Assembly (NCBI GenBank): GCA_003669555.1
Contig: QWOS01000024.1
Span: forward strand, 1 to 37,949
Origin: Planctomycetota bacterium
Lineage (GTDB): Bacteria > Planctomycetota > Planctomycetia > Gemmatales > Gemmataceae
Direction: 5' to 3'
DNA: 37,949 nucleotides
Numbering within the stretch: position 1 is the first letter of the stretch; each line of letters opens with the position of its first letter. The notes below the pieces were generated by a model. The model worked only from the letters and a program-made list of their open reading frames with translations. It was not told the DNA's origin and did no database searches. Both the position numbers and the translations under genes were made by a program. Of this stretch, positions 16,518 to 25,310 are shown piece by piece.

Positions 16518-17646
16518 TGTGGACCCGGGCAATGCCACCCTGGTAGGCGATGGCAAGCTTTTTGCCGTTGGCTGACAGGCACATGTCGCGCACATTGTCA
16601 GCCAGCTTGTGGGCGACAAACTCCGCGATGGGTTCCAGCTTTTTCTCTTCTTTCCTGGCGTCTTTTTTTGGCTCGGTTTTGGCCGGTTCCGGTTTGACGG
16701 GCACCTTGAAATCATCACGCCAGGCCCAGAGCATACCGCCGTTGCCGCCGGCTGCACCAAGGATGAAACCGGCCCTGTGCCAGCAGACACCCCAGCCTGT
16801 GCCCTGGAAGGCCTCTTTCGGTTTCAGTTCGGCGCGGATCTCGCCAGTGGTCCAGTTGGCAACCACATACAGCGGGTTGCCAACGCCCGCAAAAGCGTTC
16901 GACACATTGGTGATCCCCGTGCAGACAATGGAGCTGCCATCGGGTGAAAACGACCAGGCACGCACGCCGCCAATGTCGGCGCCAAAGCCCGCATCGTACT
17001 TGTGCAGCGCCGCCACAGCGAATTCGCGTACCAGCGCGCCACTCTGCTGGTCCCACACCTTGACACGCCCCTTGAGGTCGGCGGACAAAATGAACTTGCC
17101 ATCAGGCGAGAAGCTGGCCTGGTAGATATGGCAATCATGGGCTTGCCAGGCGCGCGACGGGCGCAGGTCAGGCAGCAGGTGTATGGCAAGCCGGCCATCA
17201 TTGCCACCGGTGAGAACCTGATTGGCCTGGCAATCGACCCCGCGGATCCAGCCGGTGTGCGCCTGCACCTGGCGAACCGGTTCGGGATGCGCCACCCCCA
17301 GGGGCCAGGTGAGCAACAGCCCGTCATAGCCAGCGGTGATCAGCCACTTGTTGTCAGCACTGAAGCTGATTGCCCGTGTCCACGAGGCGTGGCCGGCCAT
17401 GTCAACTTTTTTCCCCGCAATTTTACCGTCCTTGTCCGGCGCAAGGTCCCACTGCTGGATGGTATTGTCCTGGGCAGTGGTGATCAGCCAGCGGGCGTCA
17501 GGGCTGAACCGGCAGGCTAGCAGCGGGCTACCATTCTTCAATTCAGCGGCCTGCTTCAGCGTGGCCAGGTTATAGCCCGCAATCGGCTCCGGGGGAGGCG
17601 GCGGCGGTTTGGGGGCCTCTTTTGGCTTGGGCTTTTCCTGGGTCAT
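16507..17646 (-). CDS. WD40-repeat protein
   Basis: This 379-residue protein has a proline-rich start (a run of P near residues 13-20) followed by seven WD40-type blades, recognisable by repeats such as CRFSPDARWLITTAQDN, ISFSADNKWLITAGYDG, ASFSPDGKFILSADLKG and CLSANGKKLAIAYQGG, many ending in W-D or a related pair. A lysine/glutamate/proline-rich insert lies between blades six and seven. It should fold as a single seven-bladed propeller for protein binding. Its start codon overlaps the end of the DUF1501 gene by 4 nt (ATGA), with GAGG in the preceding gene as ribosome binding site, so it is translationally coupled. No signal peptide is seen, unlike its two operon partners. Confidence 0.9.
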   Translation of the reverse strand: MTQEKPKPKEAPKPPPPPPEPIAGYNLATLKQAAELKNGSPLLACRFSPDARWLITTAQDNTIQQWDLAPDKDGKIAGKKVDMAGHASWTRAISFSADNKWLITAGYDGLLLTWPLGVAHPEPVRQVQAHTGWIRGVDCQANQVLTGGNDGRLAIHLLPDLRPSRAWQAHDCHIYQASFSPDGKFILSADLKGRVKVWDQQSGALVREFAVAALHKYDAGFGADIGGVRAWSFSPDGSSIVCTGITNVSNAFAGVGNPLYVVANWTTGEIRAELKPKEAFQGTGWGVCWHRAGFILGAAGGNGGMLWAWRDDFKVPVKPEPAKTEPKKDARKEEKKLEPIAEFVAHKLADNVRDMCLSANGKKLAIAYQGGIARVHTLA

Positions 17647-18923
17647 GACAGGACCTCGCCGATAGGCGAACCGGTCGGATCCACCATGGGGATTGGGCGC
17701 TGGTCAACATAATATTTTTTGGCGGGATCGAGGCCCAGCGCCTTGAGGTAGGTGGCGAAAAGGTGGCCCCCATGGACCTGCCGATCAACCACTTCGGTAC
17801 CCTGGGCGTTGGTCTTCCCACAGAAGGAGCCACCCCGGATGCCACATCCTCCCAGAGCGACACTCCAGGCCTTCGACCAGTGATCGCGCCCGTAATTCCT
17901 GTTGATGTTGGGAGTGCGGCCAAACTCGCTGACCACCATCACCAGCGTGGTGGAGAGCAAGCCCCGCTGGTGCAAATCCTCAATTAGCGTGGCGAAGGGC
18001 TTGTCGAATTCGGCAAGCTGCTCGATATGGAAGTCGAAATTCTCGTGATGCGTGTCATAGTTGGTGTGGCTGATCTTGACGAAAGGCGCGCCCCCTTCGA
18101 GCAATCGCCGGGCAAGCACGCAGTGGCGGCCAAAATCATGCGTTCCATAGCTCTCGGTGAGTTTGGCTGGTTCGCTGGTCAGGTCGAACAAGGCTTTTTT
18201 CTGCATCAGTTGCAGGGCCTGATCGTAGGTCTGCGTGTAGGCTTCGGTTTGCGCGCTCTTGCGACGGGCCATGAAACGCTGGTCGGCGGCGCGACGCAGG
18301 TCATGGCGCTGCTGTTCGCGCAGGGGATCGACGGGCCGGTCGATATTGGCAGGGGCGCGGCCATCGCTAATAGTTACCGAGCCATAGCGTGGCCCCAGGA
18401 AGGCGGCATCCGCGGCATTGGAACCGCCACCGCCACCAGGAACCACATTCAGGTAGCCCGGAATGGGGTTGTCGGCGTCAGCGACAAATTTGGCGGCCAC
18501 AGAACCGAGATGCGGATATTCCAGCGAGGGCTCCTGCCTGCGACCCGTGTGAATGATATGGCTGCCTTTGCCATGATCATCCTCGGCAGTGTTCACTCCC
18601 CGCACCAGGGCCAGCCGATGCATTTGACTGGCAGTGTATGGCAACAGTTCGCAGATATGCACGCCGGGGGCCGAGGTGGGAATGGCGCGAAATGGGCCGC
18701 CAGTGGGCGCTCCCGGTTTGGGGTCCCAGGTCTCGAGCTGGCTAACGCCGCCGGATAGAAAAACCATCAGCACTCGCTTGTGCTGGCGTGCCAAAGGGTT
18801 GGCGAGCAGGCTGCCCGCACTGGTGGCGGTGGCCAAGCCGCCACCAAGGACACCAAGCATCGAGCGGCGGTTGAGGGTGTGTTCAGGCGAGTTGCAGGCA
18901 TAGCGGGCGATTTCAGGGCGCAT
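17643..18923 (-). CDS. DUF1501 protein (Tat-type signal), partner of DUF1549/DUF1553
   Basis: This 426-residue DUF1501 protein is related to sulfatase/alkaline-phosphatase folds. A twin-arginine start NRRSMLGVLGGGLATATSAG lies at about residues 18-37. DUF1501 marks are FLSGGVSQLETWDPKPGAP, ICELLPY, LALVRGV, VSEFGRTPNINRNYGRDHW and the C-terminal GGHLFATYLKALGLDP. The ATG at 18923 has GGAAGG about 8 nt upstream. It follows the DUF1549/DUF1553 gene by 33 nt and overlaps the WD40 gene by 4 nt. The pairing DUF1549/DUF1553 plus DUF1501 is a hallmark of planctomycetes; the function is unproven, with roles in complex polysaccharide handling or sulfatase-like chemistry suspected. Confidence 0.93.
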   Translation of the reverse strand: MRPEIARYACNSPEHTLNRRSMLGVLGGGLATATSAGSLLANPLARQHKRVLMVFLSGGVSQLETWDPKPGAPTGGPFRAIPTSAPGVHICELLPYTASQMHRLALVRGVNTAEDDHGKGSHIIHTGRRQEPSLEYPHLGSVAAKFVADADNPIPGYLNVVPGGGGGSNAADAAFLGPRYGSVTISDGRAPANIDRPVDPLREQQRHDLRRAADQRFMARRKSAQTEAYTQTYDQALQLMQKKALFDLTSEPAKLTESYGTHDFGRHCVLARRLLEGGAPFVKISHTNYDTHHENFDFHIEQLAEFDKPFATLIEDLHQRGLLSTTLVMVVSEFGRTPNINRNYGRDHWSKAWSVALGGCGIRGGSFCGKTNAQGTEVVDRQVHGGHLFATYLKALGLDPAKKYYVDQRPIPMVDPTGSPIGEVLS

Positions 18924-18956
18924 GGGATAACCTTCCAGAAAGAGATTGTGGTATGG

Positions 18957-20675
18957 TCAACCGATAAAGCGGAATTCAGCAGATCCTAAAAGAGCCCATA
19001 ACAGGTCGCGCAGGGCGGTTTGCTTGTCTTTTTCCTGAAGCGCGCGGGCCATTTCAACCTTTTCGTCAGCAGAACTCAAGCGTGTGAAAACAGCCAGATA
19101 TAACTCGTCAGCGGCTTTGGCGGGGTCTTTTTCAGCCAGCAGCCTTTCCATCAGGTTGCCAGGGCGGGGCGGCAGAAACTGCTGCAGATGTCCATGATTG
19201 GCCAAAAACAGCGCCTGCTCCAGCCGGGCCTCAAACTGATCAGGGTTTCCTGGTTGCGCCGCAAGCACAGCGATAAAGGGTGCGGCTTGCGCCTCCACCC
19301 TGGGCCACACGGCCTCGGGGGTGGCCTTGGCCCCCAGCGCCTTCCGTTCGGCCTCCACCTGCCCTGTGGCAAATAGAAGCGCATGCCCCATCTGCTCAGG
19401 CGACAGCGGCCGCAAGCGGGCTATCAGCAGGCGGTCTTCAGCATTTTTTGGCTGGCCGGCCCGGGCTTCCCCACCGCGCTGATAAGCCGCGCTGTTGCAA
19501 ATGACCCGCAGCAGTGCCTTGTGATCATACCTGGCTTGCAGCAGGGTTTCGGTGAGGGAATCCAGCAATGCTGGATGGCTGGGCGGGTTGTCCTCGTGAA
19601 TCTGATCCAGCGGATGCACGACACCCTTCCCCAGAAGTTGGGCCCAGAAGCGGTTGGCCAGATTGCGGGCCAAGGCCTTGCCAGCAGTGAGGTCGTTGGC
19701 CAGCAAGGACCGCCGGCTATGACGGGGCACACCGCGGACCTCTTTGGCGGGGGCCGAGATGTAGAGTTGATCTTTGGCGAGCACGGGATCAGGGCGCTCA
19801 GGACCGCCAGGCACGCCCGGGGCCCGCTTGCGGGTGATTTTTTTGGGATCGAAGACCGATTGGAACTCCACCTCGCCATCGGCCTTCTCGGCCAGTACCT
19901 TTTTCTTCAATTTAGGGTCATCAAACAGATAAGTGCGCTGAAAATAAGCGAGCAGCCCGTGGTAATGCGCCTGCTTGTAATTGTCGATACGGGGATGGTC
20001 ATGACACTGGGCACATTGCAGATTGGCGCCCAAAAACAGCCGGCTGATATCGCGCACCACCAGGTGCGTGTCGAGCTCGCGGTCAAGCACGAAGCGCGCG
20101 GCCGGGCGGGTCTTTTCGTCGGTGCCATCGGCGGTGAGCATCTCTTTCACCAGAGTGTCGAGCCCCTTGCCCTGGGCCAGTGAATCACGCAAATAGTCGC
20201 GCCAAAGCTTGGCATCCACATGCTTGGCGGGGCGCCGCTCCATCCACCAGGCATCGAGCACTTGCGACCAGTACCAGGAATGGTCGGGGTTGGCCAGCAA
20301 CCGGTCGATCAGCCTGGACCTTCTGGCGGAATCCTTGTCTGCCAGAAATGCCCTGGCTTCGGCAACCGTGGGTGGCCCGCCTACCAGATCGAAATGGACC
20401 CGGCGCAAAAAAGTGAGGTCATCGCAGGGTGAACTGGCAAGGGACGAGACCGTTGGTTCGTCCAGCGCAATCGCAGCATCGATAGCCAAAGGCTGCCCTG
20501 ATTTGGCAGGAACCGCAGCCGGTTTGGCAACAGCAACGACTGGAGCAGTTTTTGCAGGCTGGTCCTTGGCGACTGGCGGAACGATTTTAGGGGCATCGGC
20601 ATGAATGGAAGAGCCAACGACAGCCCACAGGGCGATGCCGACAATGCTCAGGGGGAGCCAAGCGTGCTTCATCAT
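18957..20675 (-). CDS. DUF1549/DUF1553 secreted protein with CxxCH motif
   Basis: This 572-residue protein begins with a signal peptide (residues 1-26, MMKHAWLPLSIVGIALWAVV and on) and an alanine/proline/valine-rich linker. The DUF1549 part follows (SSPCDDLTFLRRVHFDLVGG, RLIDRLLANPDHSWYWSQ, VVRDISRLFLGANLQCAQCHD), then DUF1553 (RRSLLANDLTAGKALARNLANRFWAQLLGKG, VHPLDQIHEDNPPSHPALLD, LRVICNSAAYQR, ARLRPLSPEQM). CAQCH has the form of a haem c-binding motif, but it is a fixed feature of DUF1549 and haem binding is not shown. The ATG at 20675 has AAAAGGA about 7 nt upstream. It is the first gene of the operon with DUF1501 and WD40. Confidence 0.93.
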   Translation of the reverse strand: MMKHAWLPLSIVGIALWAVVGSSIHADAPKIVPPVAKDQPAKTAPVVAVAKPAAVPAKSGQPLAIDAAIALDEPTVSSLASSPCDDLTFLRRVHFDLVGGPPTVAEARAFLADKDSARRSRLIDRLLANPDHSWYWSQVLDAWWMERRPAKHVDAKLWRDYLRDSLAQGKGLDTLVKEMLTADGTDEKTRPAARFVLDRELDTHLVVRDISRLFLGANLQCAQCHDHPRIDNYKQAHYHGLLAYFQRTYLFDDPKLKKKVLAEKADGEVEFQSVFDPKKITRKRAPGVPGGPERPDPVLAKDQLYISAPAKEVRGVPRHSRRSLLANDLTAGKALARNLANRFWAQLLGKGVVHPLDQIHEDNPPSHPALLDSLTETLLQARYDHKALLRVICNSAAYQRGGEARAGQPKNAEDRLLIARLRPLSPEQMGHALLFATGQVEAERKALGAKATPEAVWPRVEAQAAPFIAVLAAQPGNPDQFEARLEQALFLANHGHLQQFLPPRPGNLMERLLAEKDPAKAADELYLAVFTRLSSADEKVEMARALQEKDKQTALRDLLWALLGSAEFRFIG

Positions 20676-20915
20676 GGCGATCCTTTTCTCTTGAACCCAC
20701 TTCCCAATGGCAGGCGAATGCGGGAAGGGCAAGTACAGGCGGGCGAATCTATTATGACTCCCAACCTACCCCCCTGTCAACCGGGGGAGATGGGTAAGTG
20801 ACTAATCCGCCGGCAGGACGGTCAACCGGAAACATGCCTGGCCTCTTGCATTTCATGCCAACCAAGGCGAAACTGCCTGCTGACTTCCCTCCCTACCCCT
20901 GTGGAACTATCCCCA

Positions 20916-22292
20916 ATGGCCAACCCTCTTTCCCGTGTCAGCCGCCGGGCCCGCCGCGATTTTCTTGCCCACCTGGCTGCCGGCACCCTGGGCATTACCA
21001 TCGTGCCGCGCCATGTGCTGGGCGGGCAGGGAAATATCGCCCCCAGTGAGCGCGTTCGTTTGGCTGGTATCGGCGTAGGCGGTATGGGCGGGGGGGATGT
21101 GGCCACACTCACCCGGCTAGGGGGAGAGTATGTGGCGCTGTGCGATGTTGACCAGCAGCGCGCCGCCGGCACCCTGGGTGGTCATCCCCGGGCTGCCAAA
21201 TACAAGGATTTCCGGGTGATGCTCGATAAAGAGGCAAAGAATATCGATGCCGTGTCGGTGGGCACGCCCGACCACACCCATGCCATTGCCACCCTGGCGG
21301 CGCTACGACTGGGCAAGCATGTGTATTGCCAGAAACCCCTCACGCAAACCTTGCACGAGTGCCGTGAAGTGGGCCTTGCGGCCAAAAAGGCAGGCGTGAT
21401 GACCTCGATGGGAAACCAGGGCCATGCCACCGAAGGGGCACGGCTCACCAACGAGTGGATCCGCGGGGGTGTGATCGGCGAAGTGCGCGAAGTACATGCC
21501 TGGAGCGACCGGGCTGGCAAGCTGTGGAAACAGGGAATCGGTCGGCCCCAGGGCACCCCTCCAACACCAGCCACACTTGACTGGGATCTCTGGCTGGGGC
21601 CACGCGCCTTCCGCGCCTACAACCCCGCCTACGCTCCCCATAGCTGGCGCGGCTGGCTTGATTTTGGCACCGGAGCCCTGGGCGACATGGGCTGCCATAT
21701 TCTCGACCACCCCATCTGGGCCCTGGAACTGGGCGCCCCCACCACGGTGGAAGCCCGCACCACGCTGGATGGCAGCGTGATTGACGGCAAGGCCAATGAC
21801 GATTCTTTCCCCATCGCCGCCATGATTTACTACACATTCGCGGGTAAAAAAGGCCAGCCGCCAGTTCAACTCACCTGGTATGACGGCGGCCTGATGCCGC
21901 CGGCACCGGCGGAAATGCCGGCAGGCCAGCGCCTTCCCGACAACGGCGTGCTCTATGTCGGCAGCAAGGGGAAGATGTACCACTCCTCCCACGGTGGCAT
22001 GCCGCAGTTACTCCCTGACACCCTGCGGGCCGAAGCCGCCCGGGTACCCAAGACAATGGCACGGTCGCCTGGCCACTACGAGGAGTTTATTCTGGCCTGC
22101 AAAGGCGGGCCCAGACCCGCGGCTGCCTTTGATTACTCGGCACCCATGACCGAGACAGTCTTGCTGGGCGTGTTGGCCTTGCGGGCTCCGGGTACTCGCC
22201 TTGACTGGGATTCCCCCAGTTTGCGCGTGAAAAACAATCCGGGTCTCGAGCGTTTTATCGTCCCCGAATACCGGAAAGGCTGGACCCTCTGA
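20916..22292 (+). CDS. Tat-exported Gfo/Idh/MocA family oxidoreductase
   Basis: This is a 458-residue protein. The N-terminus SRRARRDFLAHLAAGTLGIT is a twin-arginine signal. The NAD(P)-binding Rossmann part starts with LAGIGVGGMGGGDVATL; the conserved VGTPDHTHAIATLAAL and YCQKPLTQTLHECRE (with the catalytic-type lysine) follow. The C-terminal part shows GTGALGDMGCHILDHPIWAL. Such secreted planctomycete members oxidise sugars, often at C3, with tightly bound NAD. Its stop codon overlaps the start of the DUF1080 gene by one base, so the two are coupled, and a 3-keto sugar pathway outside the cytoplasm is inferred. The ATG at 20916 is chosen over a GTG 15 bases earlier. Confidence 0.93.
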   Translation: MANPLSRVSRRARRDFLAHLAAGTLGITIVPRHVLGGQGNIAPSERVRLAGIGVGGMGGGDVATLTRLGGEYVALCDVDQQRAAGTLGGHPRAAKYKDFRVMLDKEAKNIDAVSVGTPDHTHAIATLAALRLGKHVYCQKPLTQTLHECREVGLAAKKAGVMTSMGNQGHATEGARLTNEWIRGGVIGEVREVHAWSDRAGKLWKQGIGRPQGTPPTPATLDWDLWLGPRAFRAYNPAYAPHSWRGWLDFGTGALGDMGCHILDHPIWALELGAPTTVEARTTLDGSVIDGKANDDSFPIAAMIYYTFAGKKGQPPVQLTWYDGGLMPPAPAEMPAGQRLPDNGVLYVGSKGKMYHSSHGGMPQLLPDTLRAEAARVPKTMARSPGHYEEFILACKGGPRPAAAFDYSAPMTETVLLGVLALRAPGTRLDWDSPSLRVKNNPGLERFIVPEYRKGWTL

Positions 22293-22993
22293 TGAAAAAA
22301 TGCATACTCTCTCTCGCGACCCTGGTTGCCACCTGCCTGGCTGGCAATGCCCAGGACAACCACCTCAGCCCCCGGGAAAAAGCGGATGGCTGGCAGTTGC
22401 TGTTCGATGGCAAAACCACCCGGGGCTGGATGAGCCCCAAGCGCAAGCCGCTGCCGGAAAGCCATGCCAGGGATGGCACCCTCAATCCGCACCGCTGTGA
22501 TTACATGCTCACTCATGAGAAGGAATGGGGCGATTTCATCCTGTCGCTCGATTTCAGGATCAGCCTCAAGTGCAATTCGGGTGTCTTTATCCGCACCAGC
22601 CCCCTGGAAGCCAAGCCGGGCAAGGATGTGGGCTTCAATGGCCTGGAGGTGGCCATCGACGACACCACCACCGCTGGTTACCACGATACAGGCGCCCTCT
22701 ACGATCTGGCAAAACCCTCGGTAAACGCCATGAAACCCGTGGGCCAATGGAACCACATGCGCCTCGTCTGCGATGGGCCAAAAATCACTATCGAGGTCAA
22801 CGGCAAGGTGGTCAACGCCATCGACCTGGATGGCTTTGACAAGGTGGGGCTGCGACCCGATGGCAGCTCCCACAAATTCGGTGTGGCCCTGAAAACCCAC
22901 CCGAGGAAAGGTTATATAGGCTTGCAAGACCACGGGTCCAACTGCTGGTACAAAAATATCAAGGCCCTACCAATTCCCCTCCCAATGCCATGA
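22292..22993 (+). CDS. Secreted DUF1080 protein (3-keto-glycoside hydrolase type)
   Basis: This 233-residue protein has a signal peptide in residues 1-20 and a concanavalin-like beta-sandwich. Marks are GWQLLFDGKTTRGWMSP, WGDFILSLDFRISLKCNSGVFIR, GLEVAIDDTTT, WNHMRLVCDGPKITIEVNG and GYIGLQDHGSNCWYKNIK. The DUF1080 family includes hydrolases/lyases that cleave 3-keto-disaccharides made by Gfo/Idh/MocA-type oxidoreductases, which fits the coupled upstream gene. The start overlaps the preceding stop (TGATG). The end overlaps the GIY-YIG gene by 4 nt. Confidence 0.92.
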   Translation: MKKCILSLATLVATCLAGNAQDNHLSPREKADGWQLLFDGKTTRGWMSPKRKPLPESHARDGTLNPHRCDYMLTHEKEWGDFILSLDFRISLKCNSGVFIRTSPLEAKPGKDVGFNGLEVAIDDTTTAGYHDTGALYDLAKPSVNAMKPVGQWNHMRLVCDGPKITIEVNGKVVNAIDLDGFDKVGLRPDGSSHKFGVALKTHPRKGYIGLQDHGSNCWYKNIKALPIPLPMP

Positions 22994-23289
22994 CCGAGGG
23001 GGTTGAGGCGGGGGAACCGGAAGCAAAAAAAAGCTGGTGGGTGTACATGCTCCGTTGCGCTGATGGCACGCTCTACACCGGTGTCTCCACCGATGCGGAG
23101 CGTCGCCTGACACAGCACAACGCGGGCACCGCTTCTCGTTATACCCGGGCCCGGTTGCCTGTGAAGATGATCTGGCGTGAAACCCAGTCCGGACATGGCG
23201 ATGCCTTGCGCCGTGAGACTGCAATCAAGAAGCTGAGCCGGGCTGAAAAGCTCCGGCTGGCCCGACCACGCCGGAAAGGGGCGCCATGA
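22990..23289 (+). CDS. GIY-YIG nuclease-superfamily protein (UPF0213/YhbQ type)
   Basis: This 99-residue single-domain protein shows WWVYMLRCADGTLYTGVSTD (the GIY-YIG core, here VYM and YTG), ERRLTQHNAG with the catalytic-type arginine, and RRETAIKKLSRAEKLRL with the metal-binding-type glutamate. Proteins of this kind are small putative endonucleases acting on DNA, and their exact role is unclear. It starts inside the end of the DUF1080 gene (ATGA overlap) and ends with another ATGA overlap, so it is embedded in a coupled four-gene run although its role seems unrelated to sugars. About 17 residues precede the domain. Confidence 0.92.
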   Translation: MTEGVEAGEPEAKKSWWVYMLRCADGTLYTGVSTDAERRLTQHNAGTASRYTRARLPVKMIWRETQSGHGDALRRETAIKKLSRAEKLRLARPRRKGAP

Positions 23290-23528
23290 TCCCCCTTCAC
23301 CGGGACACCATTTACACTTTCCGTTTTGCCGACGACCGGTTGATTGGGCGTTTCCACCTGGCTGACGCCCCGGCCGGGCAGCGGGTGGTGGTTTACCGGC
23401 TTGAGGGGCTGTCCACCATCCGTGGTGATCGCTTGCTCGAGGCGCGGGTGGGCGCCAATGGCTGGGTGGAATTGACCGAACCGCTAATTATGCGAACCGG
23501 TGAGGGTTTTATCGCCTCGTGCGAATAA
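23286..23528 (+). CDS. Small hypothetical protein, last gene of coupled operon
   Basis: I do not recognise this 80-residue protein. It looks beta-rich and soluble (TIYTFRFADDRLIGRFHL, GQRVVVYRLEGL, GWVELTEPLIM). It overlaps the GIY-YIG gene by 4 nt (ATGA), which with its natural composition supports a real gene. No signal peptide, membrane segment or catalytic motif is visible. Confidence 0.65.
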   Translation: MIPLHRDTIYTFRFADDRLIGRFHLADAPAGQRVVVYRLEGLSTIRGDRLLEARVGANGWVELTEPLIMRTGEGFIASCE

Positions 23529-23585
23529 TGCGGGTTTGCACGGTCGATTTCAAACACGCCGGGCCACTTTCCGCCACCAGCTATT

Positions 23586-24974
23586 TCACACAATAGCCTG
23601 AATCACCTGCCCACGGCTGAGAGGTAACGGACGGTCCAGCGAATCACGGATTTCTGTGTCTGGTGCGTATCCCAGGCAGTGGAAAATGGTGGCGATCAGA
23701 TCACAGGGCTCTACGCGCCCGTCCATGGGGAATGCAGCGCTTTTATCGGACGAACCGTACACCACACCCCCCTGGATACCGCCACCCGCCAAGGCCAGCG
23801 AGAAGCAACTGCCCCAGTGATCGCGTCCGCCCTCTTTGTTGAAACGGGGGGTCCGCCCAAACTCGCCAAACCAGACCACCAGAGTCTCATCAAGCAGGCC
23901 ACGGATTTCCAGATCTTCGATCAGGGCGGAAAAGGCGCGATCCATGATCGGCATCAGCAGGGAACGGATGGCCTCATTATGCTTGGAGTGGGTATCCCAG
24001 CCACCACCATTGGGTTGATCCTTGATTCGGGTCCAGTTGATCTGCACCAGACCCACCCCGGATTCGACCAGGCGCCGCGCCAGCAGACACGATTGGGCAA
24101 AGCGGCTGTTGCCATATCTTTCCCTGAGAGCCGGGGATTCGCTTTCCAGGTCAAATGCCCGCCTGGCAGCCGGGGAATGGATCAGTTGGCTCGCTTTCCG
24201 CGCATGTTGCGAAAATGATTCGCTGGTGGCAGTTCGCTGGGCACCATCAAAATGATGGTTGACCTGTTCCAGGAGCGACCGTCGTTCATCAAACCTCAAG
24301 GGCGGCACTTCACCAGGCAAACTCAGGGATGGCACCCGAAAAGAGGGATCTGATGGGTCGCAATGGATCAGCCAGGGGTTATAGCGTGTCCCCAGAAATC
24401 CGGCATCCTGACCAGGCCAGGGAAAATTGCCATCGTTCCAGATATGTTCAGGGATGGTGATGGCGGAGGGCAGCCCCCCCGTCTCCGGCCGAAGAGCCCG
24501 CAGCATGGCCCCCATGGATGGCCAGTTGTTGGGTGCCCTGGGGGCGGAACTTTCCTGGCTCAGGGGGGCGTGTGGAACGCCAGTCAGCATCTGGTAGCCG
24601 CTGGAGCTGTGGGCGTTGTCGTTGGTCGCCACTGCCCGCAAAACCGCTAGCTTATGGGTGAGAAAGGCAGTGCGTGGCATCAGTTCACACACCCGCAGGC
24701 CGGGAGTGCGGGTGGCAATCGTGCCGAATTGACCACGGATCTCCGCCGGCGCATTTGGCTTGGGGTCCCAGGTTTCGTGCTGGGCTGGCCCGCCATTCAA
24801 ACCGAAGATAATAACCGATTTGGCTTTGGCAGGCCGCTTGCCCGTGGCGCGAGCCTGGCTAGCCAGCAAATGCCCCAGCGACAAGCCACCCAGGCCAATC
24901 CCGCCAATACCCATCCAGACCCGCCGGTTCATGCCGGCAGTCGGTGCGACGGCTTCGTCGAGGATTTTGAACAT
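23586..24974 (-). CDS. DUF1501 protein, solitary
   Basis: This 462-residue DUF1501 protein shows MNRRVWMGIGGIGLGGLSLG as a Tat-like signal (residues about 15-34), then FGLNGGPAQHETWDPKPNAP, VCELMPR, LAVLRAVATNDNAHSSSGY, WFGEFGRTPRFNKEGGRDHW and CDLIATIFHCLGY. It has no DUF1549/DUF1553 partner next to it, unlike the copy at 17643-18923. The start is taken at the ATG 24974, but no convincing ribosome binding site is seen; an open frame continues to 25031. It is convergent with the 80-residue protein gene (57-base gap). Confidence 0.92.
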   Translation of the reverse strand: MFKILDEAVAPTAGMNRRVWMGIGGIGLGGLSLGHLLASQARATGKRPAKAKSVIIFGLNGGPAQHETWDPKPNAPAEIRGQFGTIATRTPGLRVCELMPRTAFLTHKLAVLRAVATNDNAHSSSGYQMLTGVPHAPLSQESSAPRAPNNWPSMGAMLRALRPETGGLPSAITIPEHIWNDGNFPWPGQDAGFLGTRYNPWLIHCDPSDPSFRVPSLSLPGEVPPLRFDERRSLLEQVNHHFDGAQRTATSESFSQHARKASQLIHSPAARRAFDLESESPALRERYGNSRFAQSCLLARRLVESGVGLVQINWTRIKDQPNGGGWDTHSKHNEAIRSLLMPIMDRAFSALIEDLEIRGLLDETLVVWFGEFGRTPRFNKEGGRDHWGSCFSLALAGGGIQGGVVYGSSDKSAAFPMDGRVEPCDLIATIFHCLGYAPDTEIRDSLDRPLPLSRGQVIQAIV

Positions 24975-25310
24975 GGGACCATCCCGGAGGGGTCGAAAAA
25001 TCGGCAGACTATTATTGTAATCGGCAAGCAAAGGAGCAGCAATGGGTCGGGCTCCTCACATTTCCCACCCCATTCCCCTGCGAAACAGGGAACAGATTCC
25101 AGATGTAAAGTCTGATACGGTTATCCGCTCCGACAGGCCGGTTCCGGCTTCAGAACCATTTTTATGCCCGAAACAGGCTTGTAAAAAGTGAACCGGGAGG
25201 AATCAGCCGGCTGTCTGATTCGTTTTAATGCCCCACATCAGCCGTTCATCGCTTGCCGCGGTACCATTACCGGCAAGGCCATCAGACCTCTTTTTCTTCC
25301 TGGAGTTACC
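24975..25310. other. Divergent intergenic region DUF1501 / flavin oxidoreductase
   Basis: About 336 bases hold the promoters of two divergent genes. The frame of the oxidoreductase is open upstream to 25188 but this part has no family features. No distinct operator or riboswitch is recognised. Confidence 0.35.

Noticed and set aside
19999-20026. CAQCH motif of the DUF1549 protein as a cytochrome c haem site
   Set aside because: The motif is a constant part of DUF1549 and haem binding is not established, so the protein is not called a cytochrome.
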